This document shows positions 34,496 through 46,381 of a DNA stretch of 64,000 nt, one piece after another. Source of the stretch: Bos javanicus (taxonomy: Eukaryota; Chordata; Mammalia; Artiodactyla; Bovidae); assembly GCF_032452875.1 (NCBI RefSeq), contig NC_083868.1, positions 35,630,537-35,694,536 of the forward strand, in the 5' to 3' direction. The notes under the pieces were generated by a model. The model had not been told where the DNA came from and made no database searches. It saw only the letters and a list, made by a program, of their open reading frames with translations. Numbering within the stretch: position 1 is the stretch's first letter; each line of letters opens with the position of its first letter. The translations under genes were made by a program, and so were the position numbers.

Positions 34496-35265
34496 TGGGT
34501 AATTTACAATAAATCTTTAACTGAGCTGAGGCCTGACCTGAGTACAAAGTATACCTCATGAGCCTTATAATTAACAAACTGACTGTTTTCTGTTTCCCCC
34601 CTCCCTTTTTTTCTTTCTTTCTTTTTTTTTTTTTTTTTTGCCTCTGAGGACTTCTCTTTATAATATTGACAAGAAGATGGGAATCAGGAAAAAACAGCTG
34701 GTCCATTTGGCCTCAGAAAGCCCTGAAATATTTTAGCCATGGTTCAAGTAAACTATTTGGTGGTTGATTCACAAGAAAATATTTCCAGGCTAAAGCCTCT
34801 GATTTCATGTCAATAAGTCAAATTCCTATCCTTTAAATTACTTTGAATTAGCTGAATGAGAGTAGCTGTTGCAATGGTGAACAAACTTGTATTCATTAAA
34901 AAATACTCTATAGAACCCCAGTGGAATTGGCCTCCCAAATTTTCACGTAATCGTGCAATATAAAGTGAATATTTCAGCTATGTGCTTATGATCTTGCAAA
35001 CTAAAAGTATATCTGTAACAATCTGAAGTTTTGAAATGTACAAACTGCTTCTTATGTGTTTTCCTTTTCCAAAAATAGCATTCCTGCCTGTGGTTTACAA
35101 TGGAGGCCACCTGATTCCTGTGTTTTTTTGTGAGAGAGTCTTCTAAACTGAATCCTTATAAAGGTGGCAGAAAGGATTAAGAAGAATGTATATGAAATAT
35201 ATAATGTTAGCATAGATTACAAGCGTACATGTGTATAAACCCATACCTGTCTTTGTTACATAACT
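34496..35265. other. No gene; T-rich tract inside
   Basis: A T-rich run lies at about 34,608-34,639. The rest is unassigned AT-rich DNA. Confidence 0.45.
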
Positions 35266-35269
35266 GGCA

Positions 35270-35720
35270 ATTTCTTTGATGCCATCTTTCAACCCATGTT
35301 TTTCCCTCATCCTATAACTCCTATCTCAATTAATGGCACCACTTTCTGTCTTGTTACTGAAGCCAGAAACCCTGAAATCTTCCACTTTCTCATTCTCTGT
35401 CCATAATAAGTAACCAAGTCATACAGATTCTAATTCCATGATATCTCTGCCATCTGACTCCACCACCTCACCATTCTTCACAGCAATTGCGTAACTTCAA
35501 GCCTGACTGAGTCTTAAGTTCCTGCAAATGTGTCGAGACACATTCCCTTCAAATCACTCTCCTTTCCTCGAACCCATTGCCCGTTCTGCTGCTGGAGTGA
35601 ACTCCCTAAACATAGTTCTATTTATGTCATTTACCTACCTAAAATTATACAGTGGCAACTCATGGCCTTAAGGCTAAAAGCTAAACCTATGCATGCATGG
35701 GAAAAGATTTTAAATCACAA
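35270..35720. mobile_element. L2-like ancient LINE relic
   Basis: 'agtaaccaagtcatacag', 'ctctgccatctgactcc', 'ctggagtgaactccctaa' and 'acagtggcaactcatggcc' follow the order of a pan-mammalian repeat usually assigned to L2-type LINEs. Strand and exact family are uncertain. Confidence 0.45.
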
Positions 35721-35928
35721 CTCTTTCTGCATTAAGTTCTCATGACAAGGTCTAGAACAAAGCAACGGTTGATACGTGTTGCCACATTCTGAAAACGAGG
35801 TGGTGCACTTTCTAGGTGGAGTGACTGAAAAAGTTGAAGAATCTGATTTGCTACCCTCCACCTTTCACCTACTTTCAGGCTGAGGTTGTAGAGAACTTTT
35901 ATAGTGCTTTAACAGACATCTCCCTTCA

Positions 35929-35932
<4 letters not shown>

Positions 35933-35966
<34 letters not shown>
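35933..35966. repeat. (CA)14 microsatellite with TA end
   Basis: CA dinucleotides run from 35,933 to 35,960 and then turn into TATATA. A pure run of this length is likely to vary in repeat number. Confidence 0.95.
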
Positions 35967-36235
35967 ATCCTGCACTCCTAAGCACTGGCAGAGGGGAAAG
36001 TGGTTCTTTCCTCTTGATCTCAGGTGAATTGCAGGGTCTTTAAGGGAAATATTTAGCCCTAGAAATTTGTTAGATACAGAAACCAATACAAGAACTACAT
36101 CTGAAAATTCCACAGAGGATGGACTGCATGGCACAGTAAAGAAGCTACAATGTGAGCAAACCACTGAAGGCAAAAGAAATGTACTTGTTCCTTGACTTTT
36201 GGGCAAGGGGTGCTCTGTGTTCAAGCTGAACCCTT

Positions 36236-36330
36236 TTTTTTTAATTTAATTTAATTTTATTTTTTAACTTTACAATATTGTATTCGTTTTGCTATATATC
36301 AACATGAATCTGCCACATGTTACATATATG
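36236..36330 (-). mobile_element. L1 3' terminal fragment, reverse
   Basis: 'ttttaactttacaatattgt' and 'atatatcaacatgaatctgc' are the reverse complement of the 3' end of the ruminant L1 seen at 23,830-23,880. Only ~95 bases are present, so it is extremely 5'-truncated. Confidence 0.85.
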
Positions 36331-36925
36331 ACTGCCTGGTGGGTCAATGGGACTCCAAAAAACAGATGACACTCTGCATGCCCAGGGGCCTGACAGTGGG
36401 ATCATAAGCAAATGGACTGTTGGCGGCCAGCATTCCCCGCTTTAAAGGTACTGCAATCAGGAGCCCCCAGCAAGGCAGGTACCTGGGGAACCCAGGAAAG
36501 TGTCCACCACTGAGTATCAGTACGAGCAAACATCCCCAGGGCACCCTCACTAGATGACACCTGTGCCTTTCAGTACACTCTTTTCTATTTTTTACATCTC
36601 CCAGTGCTAATCATTAACCCTGAAGGGGGCCAGAGTAGCCCAGGGGTGAATTGGGAGAACAAGATGATCCTTGCCCTGGAAAAACTCTCCTAACCCCTGG
36701 CAAAGGAACTGGAATTGATACTGTGAAAAGTGAGGATGGGAGAGACAGAGAGGCAGATGTGGGGATTAGGTAAAGATAGTACAACTTTTCCTTATGCAAA
36801 TTTTCTTTCCCAGAAATTGACTATAAATTTTTCTACATGATATATTTATATACACTATGACATACTATTCAGAGATACATAAAAATTCAATGATATACCA
36901 TTGCAGTATTTAGTTTCTTCTTTAT
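36331..36925. other. Nothing recognised
   Basis: Composition is somewhat more GC-rich around 36,340-36,560. Frames on the minus strand (61-68 codons) show no domain. Confidence 0.45.
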
Positions 36926-36942
36926 AGAACTAATCTCTTCTT

Positions 36943-37242
36943 TAAAAAAATTTTTTTTATTTTTAATTGAAGGAGAATTGCATGACAATATTTTTTGGCC
37001 ATACATCAACATGAATCAGCCATAGGTATATACATATGTCCCCTCCTTCTTGAACCTCCCTCCCACCTCCCACTGCATCCCGCCCCTCCAGTTTGTCGCA
37101 GAGCCCAAGTTTGAGTTCCCTGAGTCATACAGCAAATTCCCACTGGCTCTCTATTTTGTATATGGTAGTGTACATGTTTCCATGCTACTCTCTCCATTCA
37201 TCCCACTCTCTCCTCCCCCACCCCCATCCCCTGTGTCCTTAA
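36943..37242 (-). mobile_element. L1 3' UTR fragment, reverse, with 17-base TSD
   Basis: The + strand reads 'ttaattgaaggagaattgc', 'catacatcaacatgaatcag', 'ccctccttcttgaacctccc' and 'tactctctccattcatccca', the antisense of a cetartiodactyl L1 3' UTR. A 17-base perfect duplication, AGAACTAATCTCTTCTT, at 36,926-36,942 and 37,243-37,259 brackets it, so it inserted as a 300-base 5'-truncated copy. Confidence 0.93.
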
Positions 37243-37259
37243 AGAACTAATCTCTTCTT

Positions 37260-38670
37260 AGCCACAGATACATTATGTACTTGAACAGATAATATAAAAT
37301 GCCCTAATGTTTCTCTCAGAAAGGGAAATAAAACATCCAAAGCTCAAAAGTTTTCTCAATGGTAACAAATAAATGCTCATAAAATGTAATGAACTCTCTG
37401 GTTAAAGGAATTTAAGAACATGGGGAAATATTCTCTGGTAACCCCTCTGGCAACATTTTAATTATAATGCAGTCTCCCTCCCCAGGCAATGAGTCCAATC
37501 TATTATAATATGAGCAACAATCTATTTACTACAACACATTAAGAAATCCAAATATCTGGAACAGGTCATATCTCATTTGCTATTGCTGATTAAAACAAAT
37601 AATGGAGTAAGATGGCTTTCCATCTCTCTCTCTCTCTCTTATTTTAATCACCACTGTGCTTGTGTCTAAGATTATTTTGGAAATAAAACTAATACTTCAG
37701 TATTTGAATAAATATAATTTTCTAAATTGTTTTTTTTTAGTATTTAGTATTTTTTTAGTGCTAATTTAGCAACTCTTACCTATCTGTACTTTATGTATTT
37801 TGTTGAATATTTCAAGGAGATCATTTCCACACAGGTCATTCGAGTGTGTCAAAATATCACTATTTGAGTCATGTGAAAAGTGAAATCCCCTCCATTCGTG
37901 ATCTTAGATCATTTTGTAATCATTTACATGAATTGTCTCTGGTTCCTCTTTTTTCTGTGTGAATTACAGAAATGGTACTGGAGCATGCCACTAGATTCTC
38001 AGCTAAATGATGAACACTGAGGAGAGACAAACCATCCTAGACCTGTCACTCCAGGCTCCGTGTTAAAGGACAGACTGCCTTTCTCCATCTCACTCGCATC
38101 ACAATTATCAGCTCTTTTTTTGTGAATTTAAAGATTTCTCAGACTCCTGTTGGTACATCATTAGTTCCACTTTTCATATAGAACAAAATCTTGAAAAGAC
38201 AGATTATCTATGCGTAGAGGAAATGATTTTCCCTGAAGGGCATTTTCTTTCTCTTTATCCAGTGTATTTTTAAATGTCTCAAGCGATGAGGCTGGCTGTT
38301 CAACCAAGTTCAAGAACACACTTATATTCAGCCCATTATCTATCATCATGAATTCAAACCTGCTGTTCCTCTCTGCTGATAATCTGTCATCTAACAAGAG
38401 CAAGGATGGCTTTAAACCACAGGAGCAGAGAGCAGTCATTGATGTGCCTTCCAAGGAGATTTATTCATTGAATGCCACACACACAAAACAGATTCAATTC
38501 GATATTTCCTTGTTCATGTTTTACACAATTCTCCATGCTCCCTACCCCTTTTGGAAACTTACAGAGCTACTACAGAGAATTAAACAAATATTTAAAAAGT
38601 AGAAGAAGGATGAATGGATGAATAAAATTATATACTTAGTCTCTCAAAATTAATCTTCAGGATAATATTT
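37260..38670. other. No gene; short (TC)n
   Basis: A (CT)9 tract lies at about 37,622-37,639. Minus-strand and plus-strand frames at 38,161-38,602 overlap and show no domain. No named repeat is seen. Confidence 0.45.
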
Positions 38671-38674
38671 TAAT

Positions 38675-38935
38675 TTAATGTTTATTTTATATTGGAGTAT
38701 AGTTGATATATCATGCTATGTTAGTTTCAGGTGTACAGGAAAGTGATTCAGCTTTATACATATGTATGTATATATATAATATATATATATATATATCTCC
38801 ATTCATTTTCAGATTCTTTTCCCATATAGGTTATTATAGAATAATGAGTACAACTCCCTGTGCTACAGTAAGTCCTTGTTGGTTATCTATTTTATATATA
38901 GTAGTGTGTATATGTTACTCCCAAACTCCAAATGT
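38675..38935 (-). mobile_element. Older L1 3' UTR fragment, reverse
   Basis: 'attggagtatagttgatata', 'ttagtttcaggtgtacagg', 'gtgattcagctttatacata' and 'tccttgttggttatctattt' are antisense L1 3' UTR landmarks. A (TA)n expansion lies at about 38,769-38,796. Confidence 0.88.
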
Positions 38936-40265
38936 TATTATTTTTAATGGGACATAAATCATTATTTTCTGCACAGAAATAAAAACCAGAAGGGATGTCC
39001 TGCTGAAGGACTCTCTCTCCTGAATGTCCTTATTCTTCCTTCATTATGCTATCTATGTTCCCAGGATAGCAACATTAATTTGACATGGCTGAATTATGCT
39101 ACCTACTGTTTCCTGTATAGCACTTTGAGTGCCTGGAGGCTGGGTTTTCCCGCTTTGGGGATAGGGGGCAGAAAGACATTTCTAACTCTACTCTAGTATG
39201 AGAAGCAATTAAGCTACAAGTTGTTTAGCTGTAAGCAGTTAACCTCACAAACCTAATAAATTATTTGATTATATGGAATGCTTAGAATTTGACCCCTTTT
39301 TGTAAATAGGCAAAGCTTATTTACCTTGCAATAGGTAAATTGCAAAGCTTGTATTATTTTCCTTGTTTTGGTCATTTAATTATTTGAACATTGCCTCTAT
39401 CATTCCATGCTTTGGGATATACAAATGGCAAATAGGATAGCTGCAAGTGCCCTCTCGTTGCCAAATCATTCGGTTTGTACTGTCTTTGCTGCTACTATTA
39501 CCATTGGTTTAGTTGAAGATTGCACCACTTTATTTCTGAATAAAAGAGAAAGCAGCCTTTGTTATTTTGGTCCCCTCTACTCAATTGAAAAACAAACAAA
39601 CAGGCATAAAACCCTTCATGAACACTAATGAACCCAAAATAGTCTGCAATTAATTTCAAATTCACTGCTAGTTTCAAAAATTAGCTAACACTGCAAATTG
39701 CACTGACCATGATCAGGCCCTTAATAACAAGGCCCATTGTGTGAAATGTGCAAGTCAGCAGAAACACAAATGAAAACCTTTCGGCTTCAAACACATGAAA
39801 ACAAACAGAACAAGATGAAATCTGAATTTTCAAAAAAGCTTTAAGCCACTACATCTCACACCAGATAAATTAATAAATCACTTCAAAGAACACATTCTTT
39901 TTTGTGTACTGATTCTTGTGAGGTCAACCCATAAGAGGTATGAGAGCAAAATTCCTCCTTTTTTCCTAAAACCTCAATAATAATATACCAAGAAGTCTTA
40001 GGTCATCTACAGGGCTAATGATAGGTAAGTGACTTTTATTGTTATTATGAGAAGTAATTTGAAACTATGCAAAATTAAAGACGTTCAAACTGTTATTTAA
40101 TCTAAAACAAAGAAAGATAAAATCTTGAATTATTATTGTATAGCTGAACAATTTTCTAATCCTGTTTTCAATCTAATTATTTCTGCAGTTTCTTTACTGT
40201 TAAAGAAGAACTCAGACAACTAAATCACAAATTTATGTTCATTTTCACTCTCTATTATTATTTTC
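38936..40265. other. Repeat-poor stretch, no gene recognised
   Basis: About 1.3 kb with no repeat that I can name. It has several TAAT-type cores and a small inverted repeat at 39,302-39,349. A 73-codon frame at 39,407 has no domain. It is a possible conserved non-coding region (see findings). Confidence 0.4.
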
Positions 40266-40472
40266 TGGTTTCCCTGGTGGCTCAGTGGTAAAGAATCCAC
40301 TTGCTAAAGCAGGAGACAGGGTTTGATTTCTGGGTGGGGAAGATCCCTGGGAGAAGGAAATGGCAACCCACTCCAGTATTTTTGTCTGGGAAATCCCAAG
40401 GACAGAGGTGCCTGGCGAGCTACAGTCCATCGGGTAGCAAAGAGTCAGACACGACTCAGTGACTAAACAACA
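40266..40472 (+). mobile_element. Bov-tA SINE, forward
   Basis: Head GGTTTCCCTGGTGGCTCAGT, middle GGAGAAGGAAATGGCAACCC, end GAGTCAGACACGACTCAGTG. Full length with scattered point changes; TSD unclear. Confidence 0.93.
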
Positions 40473-40962
40473 CAATATATTATATTCACTGTTTCTGTAA
40501 TTTAAGGTAATATAGACTTGTAGTAATCATTTCATATTATTTGTATTTGCTGTTCTTATTTACCTCCTTTTAAAGCAATACAACTTTGAGGTATAATTTT
40601 TGAAACAGTCCAAATGTTTCAAATAGCCTACTGAATCACAATATACCCTCTAGCATCATACCCCATGTTTAAATTCCAGTCTCATCATTTGTCAAATGGA
40701 GAAATCACTAAATCTATCGAATACTTGAATTTTCCAGTCATATAATAGGGATAAATGCCAAAAATTGCAGGGGCAATTTATAGGATTGACTCAAAGAATA
40801 TAGGAAAGATATTTTTCTTCTTCCATAATTGTTCTGTTGATGACCAGTTTCCATTGAATTCACCCCCTTGGCCTCTCTAGGCCTCCTCCAAAGATCTGTA
40901 ACTCATGGCCAATCCTTTTGTTCTTCATGCCTCATCATTTGTTGCTTCCTGTCTTCTCACTC
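40473..40962. other. Nothing recognised
   Basis: AT-rich DNA between two SINEs. Confidence 0.45.
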
Positions 40963-41077
40963 ATGCTGCTAAGTCGCTTCAGTCATGTCCGACTCTGTGC
41001 GACCCCATAGACGGCAGCCTACCAGGTCCCTCCATCCACGGGATTTTCCAGGCAACAGTACTGGAGTGGGTTGCCAT
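40963..41077 (-). mobile_element. Bov-A2 3' unit only, reverse
   Basis: GCTGCTAAGTCGCTTCAGTC is the reverse of the Bov-A2 tail. The rest of the second unit follows to GGGTTGCCATCC, and then the element stops. It is a 5'-truncated Bov-A2. The flanks 'cttctcact' and 'ccttcact' may be its TSD. Confidence 0.9.
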
Positions 41078-41870
41078 CCTTCACTGAAACTCTGTCTCTT
41101 GAATGCCCTCTCAATGCAAAACCTACGCAACACTTCCTCCTATTCTTTGAAAAGTCTCATTCCGAATTCTTAATGACTTTCCCAACAAAAGAAAAGCAGA
41201 TGCACCCCCAAAACTCCAGATTCCCTATATGTGACACCACACAGAGAAAACCTCATGTAAAGATTCCTTTTTTTCTCTTCATTAATTTTTTTCCTATAGC
41301 ACATTGTTCTGCATATGAATGTTATGTATACAGTCAATTATCCAAGCTAATGGAGGCGAGCTGTGGGAGAGATAATTAAGAAGAGCAGATAATCTACCCT
41401 GCTATTAGTGCAGGTGTCAGCAAAGAGTCTGGCCTGAGACAGCATTGTAAGGGGTATGTGGTGGGGTGAAAGGAGGCTTGTAGTCCCAGGATAGTTACAC
41501 AGTGGTAGAGAAAAGAAACTAAGGAGGAGTGGGGGAACCAAGCCTGGCGAGGGAGAGGCATTAGGACAGGTGATCACTCGTTAATATGAATGTTGTGGAT
41601 AATCCAGAATTTAACGTTATGTTTAAATGCCTACCTGGAAAATGCTAGTAATTGGTCTAAAGTCCCAAGTTCAATTTGTATCATAAGCAGTTAGTTTTCC
41701 CTACTCCATAGTTTATATTTTAAAGCGACAGGCCCTACCATCTGTCCCAGAAGCCAATATTACAATTGTGCCCTTGTGACCAGTAAAGGAACTGGCATAA
41801 CCCAACATCAACACTGGGAAATCATTTAATACACATATTCTATTGAATCTGGGTTGTTGCCATTAACATA
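41078..41870. other. Nothing recognised
   Basis: No named repeat or gene; overlapping frames on both strands without domains. Confidence 0.45.
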
Positions 41871-41879
41871 CAAGTCAGA

Positions 41880-42072
41880 GCTGTGAAAGTCACTCAGTCG
41901 TGTCCTATTCTTTGCAACCCCATAGACTATATAGTCCATGGAATTCTCCAGGCCAGAATACTGGAGTGGGTGGCCTTTCCCTTCTCCGGGGGATCTTCCC
42001 AACCCAGGGATCAAACTCAGGTCTCCCACATTACAGGCAGATTCTTTACCAGCTGAGCCACAAGGGAAGCCC
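41880..42072 (-). mobile_element. Bov-tA SINE, reverse, with TSD
   Basis: Reverse Bov-tA from GTCACTCAGTCGTGTCC to GCTGAGCCACAAGGGAAGC. A perfect 9-base duplication, CAAGTCAGA, lies at 41,871-41,879 and 42,073-42,081. Confidence 0.94.
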
Positions 42073-42081
42073 CAAGTCAGA

Positions 42082-44320
42082 AAGTATACCCTAAAATTAT
42101 GACCAAGTCATTTTTAATTAGTTCTTTCAATCAAGTGATCTGTTTCAAAGTGCAAGAATATATGAGCATCTCTTCACTAATTCAATAACTATCACATAAA
42201 GGCCTATTATATGGTTTCCTGACCTAATAATGTTCATGTAGTGGTAAGATTATATGTGTTCCAAGAGGCAATGTACTGTCTCCATACTGTGAAGACAAAT
42301 TAAGCATTTCAATACTCCAATATGGAATAGAGTCAAAATCATCAACCAATGAAAACTAAAGAAATATTTAAATATACACGGGCGAGTAGCAAGAGTTGTT
42401 CAAAGCGCTTTATTTAGTGCCTTTGAAAAAACTGATAATAATGGAAATTCCTTGGCAATCTAAGAGCTTCTGTCATTTTTTACCATCCAGGGCTTCAAAG
42501 GAGGCAAAGAGTAGCAGATGCAAACCTTTCGATTTACAACCATCTTCCTCCAGCTTTAATGCTCTGGTGTCCTTTGGGCAGAAACACTCCAGGGTCTCAA
42601 CTAGTGTGTTTTTCAATTACTGATACTATCCTGCCCTGATAGATAGGATGTGATAAAACAACAAGTAAGAAATCATTTTTCATAATTCTTTAGAGTCCAA
42701 TCTAGCCTCAAACCTGCATTTCTTGCAGTCCTTCATGCTGTGGAAGCTGAGTTTTAGCGGATTCCACAGCCTCATGGTGGAATCACTTCACATATTTTTC
42801 AGTAGATTGGCCTCTGGAGTATGTCTTTCTTACTCAAAGTCTACTAAAATAGAGGATGGCCTATAAGCATTCTCACTGAGGAGACATAAATTTCAAACAA
42901 AATATTGAAGGAATCTTGATTTTTAATAGTTCAAATAATATACTTTCATGGAATAAGCATCTCATTTTCTTTCCCAAATTGGTTGAAGGAAACTGAAATA
43001 TTTAGATGAGGTGTTAAGCAGATAAAATCTCAGTTCATTTGTAAATGAGGAATTAGGAAAACTATGAAATTTCTTTGCTAAAAAAGAAGTTGAATGTCCA
43101 AGGAAATTAAGCCTGCAACTTGCCATAAAATGATCTCCTCTTTCAAAGAAAAGGATCAATAATATATTAAAGCACTAAAAATTGATATAAAGAGTCCATT
43201 TTAATAGGCTTCACTTTTGAAGCTAATAGGTATTAACTTTCATTTTTATAAAATATTTCCATGTTAATGACTCCAAGATATATTGTTGCAAGGATTTTCC
43301 TGAGGCACATGAAGCTAAGGTTGAAAGCAGTTAAGGCTGCTTGAATTCCTTTACAAGCCTATTATAAGCCAATATTCAATCAAAATGATTATTGCTAGCC
43401 ATTAAAAAAATCTACTAAGTATCAAGGGTAATAACTCTTGCATGTTATTACTGGGAATTCCTACAAAGCAAAAGGCTTTTGTATTAATGTTTGCTAAGAC
43501 TGCTTAATTTATTTGACGTCCTTGAGAAAAAGAAAAAAATCTGCTGTTCAACCAGAAAAGAGAAAGAGAGAGAGTAGTCTTGTCCCCATTATCTCTGAAC
43601 AAGAAGTGTCAGGAAGCTTCAGGCTAGAATTAGCATGAGATAGGCTATTACAGTTGTAAGAGCATTTAGCAGGCGTCCCTACTGACTTCAGGGTGATAAT
43701 ACACACAGCCCCATGTAATCTATCTCTTCTGCAGCTCTTTCTTTGCCTCTCTCCTCCTCTCATTCTTTACTAGTACACATGCTTTATTGTAACGCATAAT
43801 AAGTGATAAACAGCATTTTTCTACCAAACTGACACCACTGGCAAGAGTTTTACCTTCAGCAAAGTCATATAAGAGTCACTGCTTATATGTAACCATTTTT
43901 TAAAAGCCAGATATAACATTCAAGTAAAGGAATATTTCATGACTCATGCTCTAAAGAGTAGACTATATCTGGCATCCTTTTCACTGGAAAAGTGATTTTC
44001 ACATATTATTAATTTTCATAGAAAGACAATGAAAATATCATCAAATTGGAAGTTCAAGAAAAGAATTGTTTAGAATGTGGTATCATAGTTAATGAAATAA
44101 AATTCAGTAATGTTAAGAGGAGAAAAATATTTCTTGATGATTCAGAATATCTTTAATTACTACTGTAAGTAATAATATCTACCAGGAATTGAGCATGCTC
44201 CAAAGGACATTTAAACCAGAGCAGCCCCATCTTTGAAACTTGTAAAGTAGAATGTATGAGAAATGATATTTGAGTATTTTTAGCTCCCAAATTTATCCAG
44301 TTATTTCTAGTTTAATTTAC
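42082..44320. other. Longest clearly repeat-poor stretch in the middle of the window
   Basis: About 2.2 kb without any repeat I can name. It has islands of moderate GC at about 42,390-42,640, 42,690-42,830 and 43,590-43,760. Frames are short (65-75 codons) and carry no domain. I see no splice-flanked exon candidate that I would defend. Confidence 0.4.
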
Positions 44321-44321
44321 C

Positions 44322-44843
44322 TTCAGATCAGATCAGTCGCTCAGTCGTGTCCAACTCTTTGCGACCCCATGAATCGCAGCACGCCAGGCCTCCCTGTCCA
44401 TCACCAACTCCCGGAGTTCACTCAGACTCATGTCCATCGAGTCAGTGATGCCATCCAGCCATCTCATTCTCTGTCATCCCCTTCTCCTCCTGCCCCCAAT
44501 CCCTCCCAGCTCAGAGCCTTTTCCAATGAGTCAACTCTTCGCATGAGGTGGCCAAAGTATTGGAGTTTCAGCTTTAGCATCATTCCTTCCAAAGAAATCC
44601 CAGGGCTGATCTCCTTCAGAATGGACTGGTTAGATCTCCTTGCAGTCCAAGGGACTCTCAAGAGTCTTCTCCAACACCACACTTCAAAAGCATCAATTCT
44701 TCGGTGCTCAGCCTTCTTCACAGTCCAACTCTCACATCCATACATGATCACAGGAAAAACCATAGCCTTGACTAGACGAACCTTTGTTGGCAAAGTAATG
44801 TCTCTGCTTTTGAATACGCTATCTAGGTTGGTCATAACTTTAA
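44322..44843 (-). mobile_element. BovB 3' end, reverse, fairly young
   Basis: From the GATCAGTCGCTCAGTCGTGT tail side to the TCTAGGTTGGTCATAACTT block. It is the cleanest short BovB copy here. On the minus strand a frame continues from flanking DNA into it (44,937 to 44,464) and reads BovB C-terminal sequence such as CWRRLLRVPWTARRS. A frameshift near 44,510 ends it. The first ~35 residues of that frame are not BovB, so it is not a gene. Confidence 0.95.
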
Positions 44844-45002
44844 GTTTCCCTAAATTGGTGTTATTCCATCCCTTGAAGTTAAAAATGAAAAGCAAAAGAA
44901 AAATGACACATGTAATTAAAATCTTAGGCATCCCCAAAATCCAACAAATACCAAGCTAATATAAAATCAAATTATTTCCATGAAAATTTCTTTTAAGCCA
45001 GG

Positions 45003-45214
45003 TGTTTTCAACCTCAGCACTAATGACATGTAGAGATGCATAATTCTTTATTGTGGGTTACCATTTCTAGTATTATGGCACTGGATTTAGCAGTATCTCT
45101 GGCTTCTAACCATTATATTTCATTAGCAACCTCCACACTACACCATGAGTTATGACAACCAGAAATGTCTCCTGAGGGGTAAAATCATACTCATTGAGAA
45201 CTATTTCTCTAAGT
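45003..45214 (-). mobile_element. MER5A (hAT-Charlie) DNA transposon, reverse
   Basis: 'caggtgttttcaacctcagc', 'acatgtagagatgcataatt', 'atttagcagtatctctggct' and 'gttatgacaaccagaaatgt', then 'actcattgagaactattt', give MER5A in antisense order. The partly matching flanks TTCTTTTAAG and TTTCTCTAAG may be the remains of the target duplication. Confidence 0.85.
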
Positions 45215-45682
45215 GGAAGACCTAATCTAAATTTGATAATGTTTACTTGCATCATTAACTTTGGAAAAAGGAACTATCACCGAACTCTCAGTTGCAAAAT
45301 TTGAAAACAATACACACACTAGCTGTGGCAAGACAGAGCTGGGCTTCATGTACATTTCCTGCACACATTCTGGGAAGCTGAAACATCATTATGCATATAC
45401 CGGCTTAAGGTCCAAATACCATGAACATCTGTAAATACCGGTGTCTTAGTTTTCTCTGGCTGCTATAACAAAATACCACAGACTGAGTGGCTTAAACAAC
45501 AGAAATGTATTTCTCATAGTTCTGGAGGTTGGAAATCTGAGAGTAGGGTGCCAACATGATTAGGTTTTTGTTAAATATCTTCTCTCGACTTGCAGATGGA
45601 TGCCTTTTCACTGTGTGCTCACATGACCTCTTCTTTGCGTGTACCACGCGAGAGAGAGAGGGAGCAAGCTCTCTGGTGTGTC

Positions 45683-46381
45683 TTGTGTGTGTGTACTCAG
45701 TTGCTTAGTTGTGTCTGACTCTTTGCAACCCCATAGGCTGTAGCCTGCTAGGCTGCTCCATCCATGGGATTTTCCAGGCAAGAATACTGGAGTGGGTTGT
45801 CATTTCCTCCTCTGGGGGATCTTCCCAACCAGGGATTGAAACTGTGTCTTGCATCTCCTGAATTGGCAGGTGGATTCTTTAGCACTCAGTTCAGTTCAGT
45901 CACTCAATCATGTCCAACTCTTTGTCACTCCATGGACTGCAGCACACCAGGCTTCCCTGTCCATCACCAACTCCTACAGCTTGCTCAAACTCACATCCAT
46001 AGAATTGGTGATGCCATCCAGCCATCTCATCCTCTGTCATCCCCTTCTCCTTCTGCCTTCAATCTTTCCCAGCATCTGTCTTTTCTAAGGAGTCAGTTCT
46101 TCACATAAGGTAACCAAAGGGCTGGAGCTTCAGCTTCAGCATTAGTCCTTCCAATGAATATTCAGGACTGATTTTCCTTTAGGATTGACTGGTTTGATCT
46201 CCTTGCAGTCCAAGGGACTCTCAAGAGTCTTCCCCACCACCACAGTTCAAAAGCATCAATTCTTTGTTGCCCAGTTTTCTTTATGGTCCTACTCTCACAT
46301 CCATACATGACCTCTGGAAAAACCATAGCTTTGACTAGATGGACCTTTGTTAGCACTTTGTCTTTACCACTAGTGTTACCT
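45683..46381 (-). mobile_element. Bov-tA SINE, reverse, nested in MaLR and split by BovB
   Basis: Starts GTGTACTCAGTTGCTTAGTT, passes AATACTGGAGTGGGTTGTC, and reaches GGTGGATTCTTTAGCACT near the tRNA head, where a BovB interrupts. The remaining head (TCTTTACCACTAGTGTTACC) lies at 46,361-46,380. Confidence 0.88.
45887..46349 (-). mobile_element. BovB 3' end, reverse, nested in Bov-tA, with TSD
   Basis: From the CAGTTCAGTTCAGT tail to the GACTAGATGGACCTTTG block. The 8-base duplication TTAGCACT at 45,879-45,886 and 46,350-46,357 is Bov-tA sequence, which proves insertion into the SINE. A few bases at the right edge are ambiguous. Confidence 0.92.

Noticed and set aside
44464..44937. 157-codon minus-strand open frame with protein similarity
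   Set aside because: Its C-terminal two thirds are BovB ORF2 C-terminus and its N-terminus is flanking DNA. It is part of a 5'-truncated LINE, not a host gene.
44270..44959. 229-codon plus-strand open frame
   Set aside because: It is the antisense of a BovB 3' end, which is often open on the opposite strand; the same antisense frame recurs in the other BovB copies.
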